Below, in pieces: positions 17,574 to 25,903 of a stretch of 64,000 bases of DNA. Position 1 is the first letter of the stretch, and each line of letters starts with the position of its first letter. This DNA is from Clostridium carboxidivorans P7. Lineage in GTDB: Bacteria; Bacillota; Clostridia; Clostridiales; Clostridiaceae. A program made the position numbers and the translations under genes. The notes beneath the pieces are model-generated. The model worked only from the letters and a program-made list of their open reading frames with translations, was not told where the DNA came from and did not search any database. The stretch lies in the NCBI RefSeq assembly GCF_001038625.1, contig NZ_CP011803.1, positions 5,022,001-5,086,000 of the forward strand. The letters are read 5' to 3'.

Positions 17574-18878
17574 ATGGAGATACTATCTTTAGGAGAAAAA
17601 ATTAAAAGAAGAAGAAAAGATCTTAATATGACCCTTAAAGATTTAGCAGGAGATAGAATTACTCCTGGACAAATAAGCCTTGTTGAGTCAGGAAAATCAA
17701 ATCCTAGCATGGACTTGCTAGAATACCTTGCTAATGCACTAAATACTTCTATAGAATACCTTATGGAATCTGAAGAAACACAAGCAGAAAAGATTTGCAC
17801 TTATTTTGAAAATATAGCTGAATCTTACATAATAAATGAAGATTTAAATCAGGGTGAAGAGTACATAGAAAAAGCTTTATATTATGCAGAAAGGTATAAT
17901 CTTGAATATTGCAAGGCAAAAAATTTGTATCTTAGAGGGATTATATATATGTCTAAAGAGGAATATGCCTTGGCTCAACAGTTTTTCCTATCGTCTAATG
18001 TAATATTTATAAAGAATAACAGTTATGAAGAAACTATTAAAACCTTTGTAAATTTAGGAGAAATTACAATGAAGCTAAAAGCTTATCATTCTTCTTGTAG
18101 TTATTTTCAACAAGCAGAAAGTGTGTACACTGAGAATGATATAGGTAATGATTTTTTACTTGGACAAATATATTATAATATAGCTTGTGTATATTTTAAG
18201 TTGGAAAACTCGGAAAAAGCTATGAACTATTCTTATTTGGCAAAGGAAAAGTTTAGGCAAATGGATAATAAAAAAGAATATGCTAAGACATTATTATTAT
18301 TATCAGAACAGTATAATAAAAAAGGTGATGTAGATAATGCCATAAAATATTCCAAGAAGACATTAAATGTTTATAAAGAAATTGAAGATGTTACACACAT
18401 TGCTAAAATAGAAAATAGTCTTGGTAAATTATTTTATGAGTTTGATAACTTAGAAGAGTCATTTATACATTTGAACAAAGCTAGGGAGCTAAAGACGAAA
18501 ATTAAGGATGCTAGTATAGTGGAAACCTTGGTGAATATATGTGAAAACTATATAAAACTTAAAGATATAGAAAACTCTAAGTTAATACTTAAAAATATAA
18601 TTGATAGTATTGAGGATGGCAGTGATAGAACTTTGATACAATATTATTTACTTAAGTATAGAATAGATATGTTAGAGTCCAATTTGAAGGAGGCAGAGAA
18701 TACTTTAATCATGGTATTAAACTTTGTCAGAAATATGGACTATACAAAGGAAATTGCCGAAATATGTATTATGATTGGAAAGTTCTATATAGACAATAAT
18801 AGAGAAGAAGAAGCTGCTAAGTATTTAAATGAAGGTGTGGAAACTTTTAAAAAGCTTGGAATATTAAAAGACTGTTAG
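17574..18878 (+). CDS. XRE-family HTH regulator with TPR domain (first of a tandem pair)
   Basis: A 434-residue cytoplasmic protein. The N-terminal helix-turn-helix (about 1-65) reads LSLGEKIKRRRKDLNMTLKDLAG, then ITPGQISLVESGKSNPSMDLLEYLANAL, a classic XRE fold. The remaining 360 residues are repeated helical hairpins of the TPR type (for example YYNIACVYFKLENSEKAMNYSYLAKEKF and NSLGKLFYEFDNLEESFIHLNKA). This resembles RRNPP-type sensors that bind short peptides; no cognate peptide gene was seen nearby, so peptide sensing is inference. The next gene, a paralogue with the same layout, starts 18 bp downstream. Confidence 0.8.
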   Translation: MEILSLGEKIKRRRKDLNMTLKDLAGDRITPGQISLVESGKSNPSMDLLEYLANALNTSIEYLMESEETQAEKICTYFENIAESYIINEDLNQGEEYIEKALYYAERYNLEYCKAKNLYLRGIIYMSKEEYALAQQFFLSSNVIFIKNNSYEETIKTFVNLGEITMKLKAYHSSCSYFQQAESVYTENDIGNDFLLGQIYYNIACVYFKLENSEKAMNYSYLAKEKFRQMDNKKEYAKTLLLLSEQYNKKGDVDNAIKYSKKTLNVYKEIEDVTHIAKIENSLGKLFYEFDNLEESFIHLNKARELKTKIKDASIVETLVNICENYIKLKDIENSKLILKNIIDSIEDGSDRTLIQYYLLKYRIDMLESNLKEAENTLIMVLNFVRNMDYTKEIAEICIMIGKFYIDNNREEEAAKYLNEGVETFKKLGILKDC

Positions 18879-18896
18879 TGTGGATAGGTGAAAAAT

Positions 18897-20153
18897 ATGG
18901 AGATACTTTCTACAGGTGAAAAGATTAAAAGGGCTAGAACATATAAGGGATGCACTTTAAAAGATTTGTGTGGGGATAAAATATCAGTATCAAAAATGAG
19001 TTGTATTGAAAATGATAAAATCAAACCTGAAGATTGGATACTGGAATTTGTAGCAGAAAAACTTCAGATTGATGAATCATACTTGAAACAAGATATTAAA
19101 TCCCAAGTAATAAGGAATATTAAGGATATAGAAAAAAGCGAGTATTCAGATGAATATGAGAGTAAATTAGAATATAATTTAAAGTATGCAGAAGAATATT
19201 CATATTTTGATATATCTTTTAATATAATGCACTTGTTGTTTAATTATTATTTAGATAAAAATAAGATTGAAAAAATACAGCTTATAATATCTAAGTACTA
19301 TGATTATTGGAAAAAGTGCTTCACAGAAGAAAATGGTGTAGTATACTACATGGATATAGCTAGATTTTTTTATAACACTAAAGAATTTTCTCAAGCGGCT
19401 AATTATTACAGCAATGTAAGGGATGTTTCTAAAAAAAGTAAAAATTATGCTTTATTGGCAAGAGCAACTTACAATGAGGCAGCTTGTTATGTAATGTTAG
19501 AAAACTATGAAGCGGCTTATGAAATAGCTGTAAAGCTTACAGATTTAATTGATTATATAGAAAATGATATTAAAAAAGCAGAAGCTTATCATATGCTTGC
19601 AATACTATGCCTTAGAAGAAACCATGTGGAAAATTTCGATGAATATGAACAGAAATCTTTTAAATTATATGAAAATAATTTAGCACATAAAGCTCAAGCT
19701 ATATACAATTATGCTGTAGTTATGTTTAGCTTGAATATGAAGGATAAGGCTATAAGTTATATAAATAAAGCATTAGAGTGTTATCCTAAGGATAATAAGG
19801 AAACTTTAGTTAAATTTATGCTAATGAATATAAATAAACTAATTGAAAATAATGTACTTGATAAAGCTCAGAAAGTTTGTGATATGGCTTTGAATTATGC
19901 TATAACTTTAAATAATATAAATTTTATAGAAAGAGCATATTATTATAAATCATTGATTTTGGAAAGAGAAGGCGATCTTTCATCAGCAGAAATGTATATA
20001 AACTTATCCTTAGATGCATTGTTGAAATTTGCTAATAATAATGAAATATATAGAAGATATATGGAAATGGGCAATATGTACTATAGAATAGGAAATGTAA
20101 GAGAATCAATAAAGTATTTTAATTTTGCAATTAATTTAGAAAAGAAAATGTAA
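18897..20153 (+). CDS. XRE-family HTH-TPR protein (second of the tandem pair)
   Basis: A 418-residue paralogue of the preceding protein. Its first residues mirror it (MEILSTGEKIKRARTYKGCTLKDLCGDKISVSKMSCIENDKIKPEDW), but the recognition region is more divergent, so DNA binding may differ or be weakened. TPR-like helical repeats fill residues 90-418 (YNEAACYVMLENYEAAYEIA, AYHMLAILCLRRNHVENF, MGNMYYRIGNVRESIKYFNFAINLE). ATG 18897 is preferred; AGGTG lies 7 nt upstream, and a GTG at 18888 overlaps it. It is co-transcribed with the upstream paralogue and followed by a terminator. Confidence 0.78.
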   Translation: MEILSTGEKIKRARTYKGCTLKDLCGDKISVSKMSCIENDKIKPEDWILEFVAEKLQIDESYLKQDIKSQVIRNIKDIEKSEYSDEYESKLEYNLKYAEEYSYFDISFNIMHLLFNYYLDKNKIEKIQLIISKYYDYWKKCFTEENGVVYYMDIARFFYNTKEFSQAANYYSNVRDVSKKSKNYALLARATYNEAACYVMLENYEAAYEIAVKLTDLIDYIENDIKKAEAYHMLAILCLRRNHVENFDEYEQKSFKLYENNLAHKAQAIYNYAVVMFSLNMKDKAISYINKALECYPKDNKETLVKFMLMNINKLIENNVLDKAQKVCDMALNYAITLNNINFIERAYYYKSLILEREGDLSSAEMYINLSLDALLKFANNNEIYRRYMEMGNMYYRIGNVRESIKYFNFAINLEKKM

Positions 20154-20173
20154 TATGATATATTATTTATTTG

Positions 20174-20212
20174 AAAAAAATCATCTCTAATTACAATAAG
20201 GATGATTTTTTT
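20174..20212 (+). terminator. Rho-independent terminator
   Basis: AAAAAATCATC pairs with GATGATTTTTT across a 15-nt loop, with a T-rich tail. It closes the HTH-TPR pair. Confidence 0.8.
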
Positions 20213-20303
20213 CTTGCGTGTATTTTAAAATTAATAGTTTCTTAATAATAATTATTGCGATAGGTGTTGAACCAGTAGTGAGATTGGGTATAATAGTAAT
20301 TAA

Positions 20304-20433
20304 AAGCATAATGCGACACAACTTTTTAGAGGACAGAGGACAGAGGACAGAGGACAGTGAAGGAGGATTTTTCTCCGCTGCACTACGAAAAATCTTTAAT
20401 TTATAAATCTAGATTTCACATTTTTTTAAACTG
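20304..20433 (+). repeat. Heptamer-ended element, internally deleted copy R6 (left flank of the four-helix-bundle gene)
   Basis: The outer left arm (GCATAATGCGACACAAC) is followed by four GAGGACA units, GTGAAGG and the first hairpin arm (GGATTTTTCTCC..CTACGAAAAATCTTT). The sequence then jumps to CACATTTTTTTAAACTG, the usual right boundary. All central hairpins and the right heptamer array are missing. Confidence 0.85.
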
Positions 20434-20495
20434 AATAAATTTATATGAATAAGTCTAATATTTTAGATGAATTAATAAATTTAGGAGGTTAAAAA

Positions 20496-20858
20496 TTGAA
20501 AGAAAACTTAACTTACAAAAAGGCTTTTATTTTTGCAAAAGAAATTGTTAACTTATATAAATATTTAGTAGAAGAAAAGAAAGAATACATTATTTCAAAA
20601 CAGATTCTTAGATCAGGAATAAGTATAGGAGCAAACGTAAAAGAAGGACTAGAAGCTCAAAGTAGGAAAGATTTTTTAAATAAGATGAATATAGCTCTTA
20701 AAGAAGCATCTGAAACAGAGTATTGGCTAGAACTTTTAATTGCTACTAAATATATTGATGCTAACGCATCAGAGAAATTGATTATCAAATGTAAAGAACT
20801 AAATAAAATCTTAAATTCTATTGTGAAAACTACAAGGAAAAATTTAAAAATCATATAG
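20496..20858 (+). CDS. Four-helix-bundle protein (23S rRNA-IVP / Avd-like family)
   Basis: A 120-residue, helical, lysine-rich protein. The family core is clear: KKAFIFAKEIVNLYKYL (helix 1), then ILRSGISIGANVKEGLEAQSRKDFLNKMNIALKEASETEYWLELL (helices 2-3), then a last helix (EKLIIKCKELNKILNSIVKTTRKNL). This matches the S23/IVP family, whose members are found in 23S rRNA intervening sequences. The same fold is used by Avd, the RT partner of diversity-generating retroelements. The start is TTG 20496 with TAGGAGG 8 nt upstream. It is bracketed by element copies R6 and R7 in inverted orientation, so it may be cargo of, or the protein for, the repeat family. Its biochemical function is unknown. 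Confidence 0.85.
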   Translation: MKENLTYKKAFIFAKEIVNLYKYLVEEKKEYIISKQILRSGISIGANVKEGLEAQSRKDFLNKMNIALKEASETEYWLELLIATKYIDANASEKLIIKCKELNKILNSIVKTTRKNLKII

Positions 20859-20861
20859 GAT

Positions 20862-21017
20862 CGACAATTGACACAGCCTAACGGCTTGCGACAAAGTCGC
20901 TTAGTTATGAAAAATAATTAAAGATTTTCCGTAGTGTAACGGAGGAAAAGCAACAATCATTGTCCTCTGTCAATTGTCCTCTGTCCTCTAAAAATGCTTC
21001 GCAATTTTTTAGATTGT
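20862..21017 (-). repeat. Heptamer-ended element, partial copy R7 (right flank of the four-helix-bundle gene)
   Basis: Begins with GACAATTGACA, then a small perfect hairpin GCGAC-AAA-GTCGC. It continues with AAAGATTTTCCGTAGTGTAACGG, the reverse complement of the R6 arm, then heptamers in reverse orientation (TGTCCTC units with one TCAATTG). It closes with ATGCTTCGCAATTTTTT. R6 and R7 thus present the same arm type in inverted orientation around the gene. Confidence 0.85.
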
Positions 21018-21045
21018 GATTGTTAATTCCTAAGGAGGTTTTTTT

Positions 21046-23658
21046 ATGGATGTAGAAAAATTAACTATAAAAGTTCAAAAAGCTTTAAATGAAGCACAGT
21101 TAGTAGCTGTTAGATATAATCATCAGCAGATAGATACTATTCATCTTTTTTCAGCTTTAGTATCTCAAGAGGATGGTCTTATTCCTAATATATTTAGTAA
21201 AATGGGAGTAGATATAAGGGCGTTAAAAGAAGAAACAAGTAAGACTTTAGATAAAATGCCAAAGGTTCTTGGAGAGGGAGCTCAAAATGCATCTCTTTAT
21301 GCAACTAGAAGATTTGAAGATGTTTTTGTAAAAGCAGAAAAGGAAGCTAAAAAGTTTAAAGATTCTTATATAAGTGTAGAACATGTAATGCTGGGTCTTA
21401 TGGAGGTTAATTCTAAAGAAGTACAAGACATTTTAACAAAATTTAATATTACAAAAAATGACTTTTTAAGTGCACTATCTAAGGTTAGAGGAAATCAAAG
21501 GGTAGAAACTCAAGATCCAGAAGGAACTTATGAAGCGTTAGTTAAGTATGGCAGGAACTTAGTTGAGGAAGCTAAAAAACATAAATTGGATCCTGTTATA
21601 GGAAGAGATGAGGAAATTAGAAGAGTTGTAAGAATACTTTCAAGAAGAACAAAGAATAATCCTGTACTTATAGGGGAACCTGGAGTTGGTAAAACTGCTA
21701 TAGTAGAAGGATTAGCAGAAAGAATAGTAAAAGGTGATATACCAGAAGGTCTTAAAAACAAAATAATATTTTCCTTAGACATGGGGGCTCTTATTGCTGG
21801 AGCTAAGTTTAGGGGAGAATTTGAAGAAAGACTAAAGGCAGTATTGAAGGAAGTGGAAAATAGCGAAGGAAGAATAATTCTTTTCATAGATGAAATTCAT
21901 ACTATAGTTGGAGCTGGAAAAACAGAAGGTTCTATGGATGCTGGAAATCTTATAAAACCAATGTTAGCTAGAGGAGAACTTCATTGTATAGGTGCTACAA
22001 CCTTTGACGAGTATAGGAAGTATATAGAAAAGGACAAAGCTTTAGAGAGAAGATTTCAGCCAGTAGTAGTAGCTGAACCTACAGTTGAAGATTCTATATC
22101 TATACTTAGAGGACTCAAGGAAAGATTTGAAATATATCATGGTATAAGAATTCATGATTCAGCTATTGTTGCATCAGCAAAGCTTTCCGACAGATATATA
22201 ACAGATAGGTATTTGCCAGATAAGGCCATAGACCTTATAGATGAAGCTTGTGCAATGATACGAACTGAAATAGACAGCATGCCTGCGGATATGGATATGG
22301 TAAAACGTAAAATATTTCAATTAGAGATTGAAAAAGAAGCATTATCCAAGGAAAAAGACAATGCTTCTAGAGAAAGACTTAAATTTTTAGAAAAAGAGTT
22401 AAGTAATTTAAAAGACAAAGATAATGAAATGACTGCAAAATATGAAAAAGAAAAGTCTAAAATAATCGAAATTAGGAATTTAAAGGAACAGCTTGATAAT
22501 GCTAGAGGTGATATTGAAAAAGCTGAAAGAGAGTATGATTTAAATAAAGTAGCAGAGCTTAGATATGGATTAATTCCTAAGCTTGAAACTGCAATAAAAG
22601 AAAAAGAGAAATTGATTAAAGAAAATAATGAAGATGCAATGTTAAAAGAAGAGGTAACAGAACAAGAAATTTCACAGATAATTTCAAATTGGACTGGCAT
22701 ACCTGTAGCCAAGTTAGTGGAAGGAGAACGAAAAAAACTTTTAAGACTAGAAAGTGAACTTTCACAAAGGGTAATTGGGCAAAAAGAAGCTATAACTGCT
22801 GTATCTAATGCAGTTATTAGAGCAAGAGCTGGAATGAAAGACCCTAAGAGACCTATAGGTTCTTTTATATTTCTTGGACCTACAGGAGTTGGAAAAACAG
22901 AATTGGCTAAAACTTTAGCTAGAACTTTGTTTGATAGTGAAGAAAATATAGTAAGAATAGACATGTCTGAATATATGGAAAAATACTCTGTGTCTAGACT
23001 TATAGGTGCGCCTCCAGGATATGTAGGTTATGAAGAAGGAGGACAACTTACAGAAGCTGTAAGACGAAACCCTTATAGTGTAATATTATTTGATGAAATA
23101 GAAAAGGCTCACGATGATGTATTTAATATATTTCTTCAAATATTAGATGATGGAAGACTTACTGACAATCAAGGAAAGGTGATAGATTTTAAAAATTGTA
23201 TAATAATCATGACTTCGAATATTGGAAGTAGTTACTTACTTGAGAATAAGGAGATTTCAGGAGTAGAACAACATATTCGTGATAGAGTTATGAGTGAAAT
23301 GAAGTCAAGATTTAAGCCGGAATTTTTAAATAGACTAGATGATATTATATTATTTAAACCTCTATCTACAGAAGAAATAAAGGATATAATATCGATATTT
23401 ATTGAGGATATAAGGAAGAGACTTAAAGAAAAGAATATATCATTAAAAATAACAGAAGCTGCTAAAAAACTTATGGCAGAAGAAGGATATGATCCTGTAT
23501 ATGGTGCAAGGCCTTTAAAAAGGTATATTGAAAATGTATTAGAAACATCTATTGCAAAAAAGATTATTAAAGGGGATGTATATGAAGGATGTACCATAGG
23601 AGTTGATGTTAGAAATGATGAAATTGTTATAGAAAATGTAACTGTCAATATACAATAG
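21046..23658 (+). CDS. clpB: ClpB disaggregase (HSP100)
   Basis: An 870-residue cytoplasmic AAA+ chaperone that threads aggregated proteins with DnaK. The Clp_N repeat domain is at about 1-145 and NBD1 at about 160-400 (Walker A GEPGVGKT, Walker B ILFIDEIHT). The coiled-coil M domain is at about 405-530 (EKEALSKEKDNASRERLKFLEKEL and the following charged helices), which separates ClpB from ClpC/ClpA. NBD2 is at about 545-760 (Walker A GPTGVGKT, GYVGYEEGG pore loop, VILFDEIEKAH), followed by the C-terminal small domain with YDPVYGARPLKRYIE. The length is normal. SD AAGGAGG precedes ATG 21046. R7 ends only 28 bp upstream, so the promoter must lie in or before the repeat. No CIRCE or CtsR site was recognised. 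Confidence 0.97.
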   Translation: MDVEKLTIKVQKALNEAQLVAVRYNHQQIDTIHLFSALVSQEDGLIPNIFSKMGVDIRALKEETSKTLDKMPKVLGEGAQNASLYATRRFEDVFVKAEKEAKKFKDSYISVEHVMLGLMEVNSKEVQDILTKFNITKNDFLSALSKVRGNQRVETQDPEGTYEALVKYGRNLVEEAKKHKLDPVIGRDEEIRRVVRILSRRTKNNPVLIGEPGVGKTAIVEGLAERIVKGDIPEGLKNKIIFSLDMGALIAGAKFRGEFEERLKAVLKEVENSEGRIILFIDEIHTIVGAGKTEGSMDAGNLIKPMLARGELHCIGATTFDEYRKYIEKDKALERRFQPVVVAEPTVEDSISILRGLKERFEIYHGIRIHDSAIVASAKLSDRYITDRYLPDKAIDLIDEACAMIRTEIDSMPADMDMVKRKIFQLEIEKEALSKEKDNASRERLKFLEKELSNLKDKDNEMTAKYEKEKSKIIEIRNLKEQLDNARGDIEKAEREYDLNKVAELRYGLIPKLETAIKEKEKLIKENNEDAMLKEEVTEQEISQIISNWTGIPVAKLVEGERKKLLRLESELSQRVIGQKEAITAVSNAVIRARAGMKDPKRPIGSFIFLGPTGVGKTELAKTLARTLFDSEENIVRIDMSEYMEKYSVSRLIGAPPGYVGYEEGGQLTEAVRRNPYSVILFDEIEKAHDDVFNIFLQILDDGRLTDNQGKVIDFKNCIIIMTSNIGSSYLLENKEISGVEQHIRDRVMSEMKSRFKPEFLNRLDDIILFKPLSTEEIKDIISIFIEDIRKRLKEKNISLKITEAAKKLMAEEGYDPVYGARPLKRYIENVLETSIAKKIIKGDVYEGCTIGVDVRNDEIVIENVTVNIQ

Positions 23659-23675
23659 ATAAGGCATTTGAAAGA

Positions 23676-23723
23676 AAATAGTTATAAGGCTGTCAATTAT
23701 GATATCTTTATGACTATTTTTTT
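23676..23723 (+). terminator. Rho-independent terminator after clpB
   Basis: AAAATAGTTATAAG can pair with CTTTATGACTATTTT (imperfect), followed by a T-run. Confidence 0.7.
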
Positions 23724-23920
23724 CTAATTTTGTCAGTTGATTGAATTGTAAAATTATAACTTAATATTTAGTTTAATAATATAAAATGTAAAATTTTACA
23801 GGTAGTAATTTGTAAAAAAGTATGTATTGATGCAATATTACAACTTGATTTTGAAACAAAACTGACTAGTATACAGCTATAAATCCTTATATTTCATAAT
23901 AATTTGTTTTGATGCAAATA

Positions 23921-23942
23921 TGCAACACGTTTCCTTGTTGCA
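23921..23942 (+). promoter_or_regulatory. Inverted repeat, candidate activator-binding site for the sigma-54 promoter
   Basis: Perfect dyad TGCAACA-N8-TGTTGCA. It lies about 150 bp upstream of the -24 element, the usual distance for a sigma-54 enhancer site. A further TGCAA half-site is 8 bp upstream (23913). Confidence 0.5.
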
Positions 23943-23996
23943 ACATAAAAATGTCTGAAAATAAACATATTTTAGAACTTAATTTGGCTTTCAAAA

Positions 23997-24010
23997 GTTA
24001 AATTATTAAC
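23997..24010. promoter_or_regulatory. Candidate Rex operator 1
   Basis: GTTAAATTATTAAC matches the core GTTAA-N4-TTAAC of the Rex redox-repressor site (consensus TTGTTAANNNNTTAACAA). The outer bases deviate. Together with site 2 it also forms a 15-bp inverted repeat. Confidence 0.6.
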
Positions 24011-24019
24011 GAAGTCGAT

Positions 24020-24033
24020 GTTAATAATTTAAC
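24020..24033. promoter_or_regulatory. Candidate Rex operator 2
   Basis: GTTAATAATTTAAC is a second GTTAA-N4-TTAAC core. Its centre is 23 bp (about two helical turns) from site 1. It lies between the enhancer-like dyad and the sigma-54 promoter. Confidence 0.6.
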
Positions 24034-24089
24034 TATCGCAATAGTTCCCCAACTTTTAGTAAAAGTATGTTTACTAAATTAATTATTGT

Positions 24090-24106
24090 TTGGCACAGGT
24101 TTTGCT
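24090..24106 (+). promoter_or_regulatory. Sigma-54 (-24/-12) promoter of the butyryl-CoA operon
   Basis: TTGGCACAGGTTTTGCT matches YTGGCACGRNNNTTGCW at 16 of 17 positions, with GG (24092-24093) and GC (24104-24105) at the required 12-bp offset. Transcription should start near 24117, leaving a leader of about 19 nt before the crt SD. Confidence 0.8.
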
Positions 24107-24135
24107 AAATAAATATGGCATAAGGGGTGATTATT

Positions 24136-24915
24136 TTGGAATATAAAAATATTAAAGTGGAAAAGGAAAATCATATTTCTATATTAACTATTAGTAGACC
24201 TAAGGCACTAAATGCATTGAATGCTGAGTTATTAAATGAGATTAATGAATGCATAGATGAAGTTAAAAATGATGAAAGTACATATGTGCTTATAATTACA
24301 GGGGAAGGTAAGTCATTTGTAGCTGGAGCAGATATAGCAGAAATGAAAGATAAAACTCCAGAACAGGCAAGAAAGTTTGCTGAATTAGGATTAGCTATAT
24401 TCAGGAAAATAGAGCTTATGGAGAAACCAGTTATTGCAGCAATTAATGGATTTGCATTAGGTGGCGGTTGTGAATTATCCATGAGTTGTGATATAAGAAT
24501 AGCTTCACAAAAAGCTAAATTTGGACAACCAGAAGTTGGTTTAGGAATTATACCTGGATTTGCAGGAACTCAAAGGCTTTCAAGATTAGTAGGACCAGGA
24601 AAAGCAAAGGAATTAATATATACAGCAGATATGATTAAAGCTGAAGAAGCTGAAAAAATAGGATTAGTTAATAAGGTAGTTGCACCTGAAGAATTAATGA
24701 ATGAAGCAAAAGCAATGGCAGAAAAGATTGCTTCAAAAGCACAAGCTGCTATAAGATATTCAAAAATATCAATTAATAAAGGATTTGAAACTGACATTGA
24801 CACAGGAATGACAATTGAAAATAATTTATTTGGCCTATGTTTTGCAACAGAAGACCAAAAAGAAGGAATGGGAGCTTTCTTAGAAAAAAGAAGTCCAAAT
24901 TTTAAATTAAAATAG
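24136..24915 (+). CDS. crt: 3-hydroxybutyryl-CoA dehydratase (crotonase)
   Basis: A 259-residue enoyl-CoA hydratase that dehydrates 3-hydroxybutyryl-CoA to crotonyl-CoA in the cytoplasm. Crotonase-fold marks: KSFVAGADIAEM (oxyanion-hole loop), INGFALGGGCELSMSCDIRIAS with the first catalytic Glu region, and FGQPEVGLGIIPGFAGTQRL with the second Glu. The start is TTG 24136: AAGGGGTG is 7 nt upstream, and MEYKNIKVEKENHISILTI aligns with clostridial Crt N-termini. A GTG at 24127 is part of the SD. It is first in the order crt-hbd-thl-bcd-etfB-etfA, all one strand with gaps of 12-170 bp. Regulation is by the sigma-54 promoter and Rex sites upstream. Confidence 0.95.
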   Translation: MEYKNIKVEKENHISILTISRPKALNALNAELLNEINECIDEVKNDESTYVLIITGEGKSFVAGADIAEMKDKTPEQARKFAELGLAIFRKIELMEKPVIAAINGFALGGGCELSMSCDIRIASQKAKFGQPEVGLGIIPGFAGTQRLSRLVGPGKAKELIYTADMIKAEEAEKIGLVNKVVAPEELMNEAKAMAEKIASKAQAAIRYSKISINKGFETDIDTGMTIENNLFGLCFATEDQKEGMGAFLEKRSPNFKLK

Positions 24916-24988
24916 TTTAAAAAGTAATTATTAATTATTATTATTATTATAAATTAAAAGTTTAAAAGTTTATTGGAGGGAAAGGACT

Positions 24989-25834
24989 ATGAAGATATTT
25001 GTATTAGGAGCAGGAACAATGGGATCAGGAATTGTTCAAACATTTGCTCAATCAGGTTATGAAGTAGTAATGAGAGATATTGAAGAAAAATTTGTTGAAA
25101 GAGGAATGTCAAACATTACTAAAAATCTTGATAGAAGTGTTAAAAAAGGAAAAATGACTGAAGATGCTAAAAATGAAATTCTTGGTAGAATAAAACCTAC
25201 TACAGATATGGGGTTAGCAAAGGATGTAGATCTTGTAGTAGAAGCTGCTATAGAAAATATGGAACTTAAAAAGAAAATCTTTGCTGAGTTAGATGGAATT
25301 TGCAAACCAGAAGCTATACTTGCTTCAAACACATCATCTTTATCAATAACTGAAGTAGCAAGTGCTACAAATAGACCAGATAAAGTTATAGGAATGCATT
25401 TCTTTAATCCAGTACCAGTAATGAAATTAGTAGAAGTTATAAAGGGAATTTGTACTTCAGAAGAAACTAAAAATACAATAGTTGAAACAGCTAAAAAATT
25501 AGGAAAAGAACCAGTAGAAGTAGAGGAAGCACCAGGATTTGTAGTTAATAGAATACTTGTTCCTATGATAAATGAAGCAGCTGGTATCTTAGCTGATGGT
25601 ATCGCTAAAGCAGAAGATATTGATTTAGCAATGAAGCTAGGTGCTAACCACCCAATAGGACCTCTAGCTTTAGCAGATTTAATTGGTATAGATGTATGCT
25701 TAGCTGTTATGGATGTTTTATATACAGAATTTGGTGATTCAAAATACAGACCTCATCCATTATTAAGAAAAATGGTAAGAGGAAAATTATTAGGAAGAAA
25801 GACTGGAAAAGGATTCTATGATTATACAAAATAA
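24989..25834 (+). CDS. hbd: 3-hydroxybutyryl-CoA dehydrogenase
   Basis: A 281-residue NAD(P)H-dependent enzyme that reduces acetoacetyl-CoA to 3-hydroxybutyryl-CoA. The Rossmann motif GAGTMGSGIVQTFAQSG is at the N-terminus (residues about 6-22). The catalytic region has ASNTSSLSITEVAS and HFFNPVPVMKLVEVI with the catalytic His, then the Glu in EAPGFVVNRIL. The C-terminal helical domain has GANHPIGPLALADLIG and ends GRKTGKGFYDY, as is usual for clostridial Hbd. SD TTGGAGGG precedes ATG 24989. Between crt and hbd lies a short run of ATT repeats. Codon use matches the other operon genes. Confidence 0.97.
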   Translation: MKIFVLGAGTMGSGIVQTFAQSGYEVVMRDIEEKFVERGMSNITKNLDRSVKKGKMTEDAKNEILGRIKPTTDMGLAKDVDLVVEAAIENMELKKKIFAELDGICKPEAILASNTSSLSITEVASATNRPDKVIGMHFFNPVPVMKLVEVIKGICTSEETKNTIVETAKKLGKEPVEVEEAPGFVVNRILVPMINEAAGILADGIAKAEDIDLAMKLGANHPIGPLALADLIGIDVCLAVMDVLYTEFGDSKYRPHPLLRKMVRGKLLGRKTGKGFYDYTK

Positions 25835-25903
25835 TATGATTATTTGTAGATAGATTTCGTAATTACACAAAATAAGAATTTAAGAATTTTAGGAGGAATT
25901 AAC

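Noticed and set aside
20218..20406. A 62-codon ORF ending in EDRGQRTEDSEGG...
   Set aside because: Its second half is translation of heptamer units in R6, and no SD precedes it. It is a repeat artefact.
22317..22964. 215-codon minus-strand ORF opposite clpB
   Set aside because: It is serine- and leucine-rich because it mirrors Glu/Lys/Arg codons of the clpB M domain. No SD is present.
24127..24135. GTG 24127 as the crt start
   Set aside because: It is part of the AAGGGGTG SD. TTG 24136 gives correct spacing and the family N-terminus.
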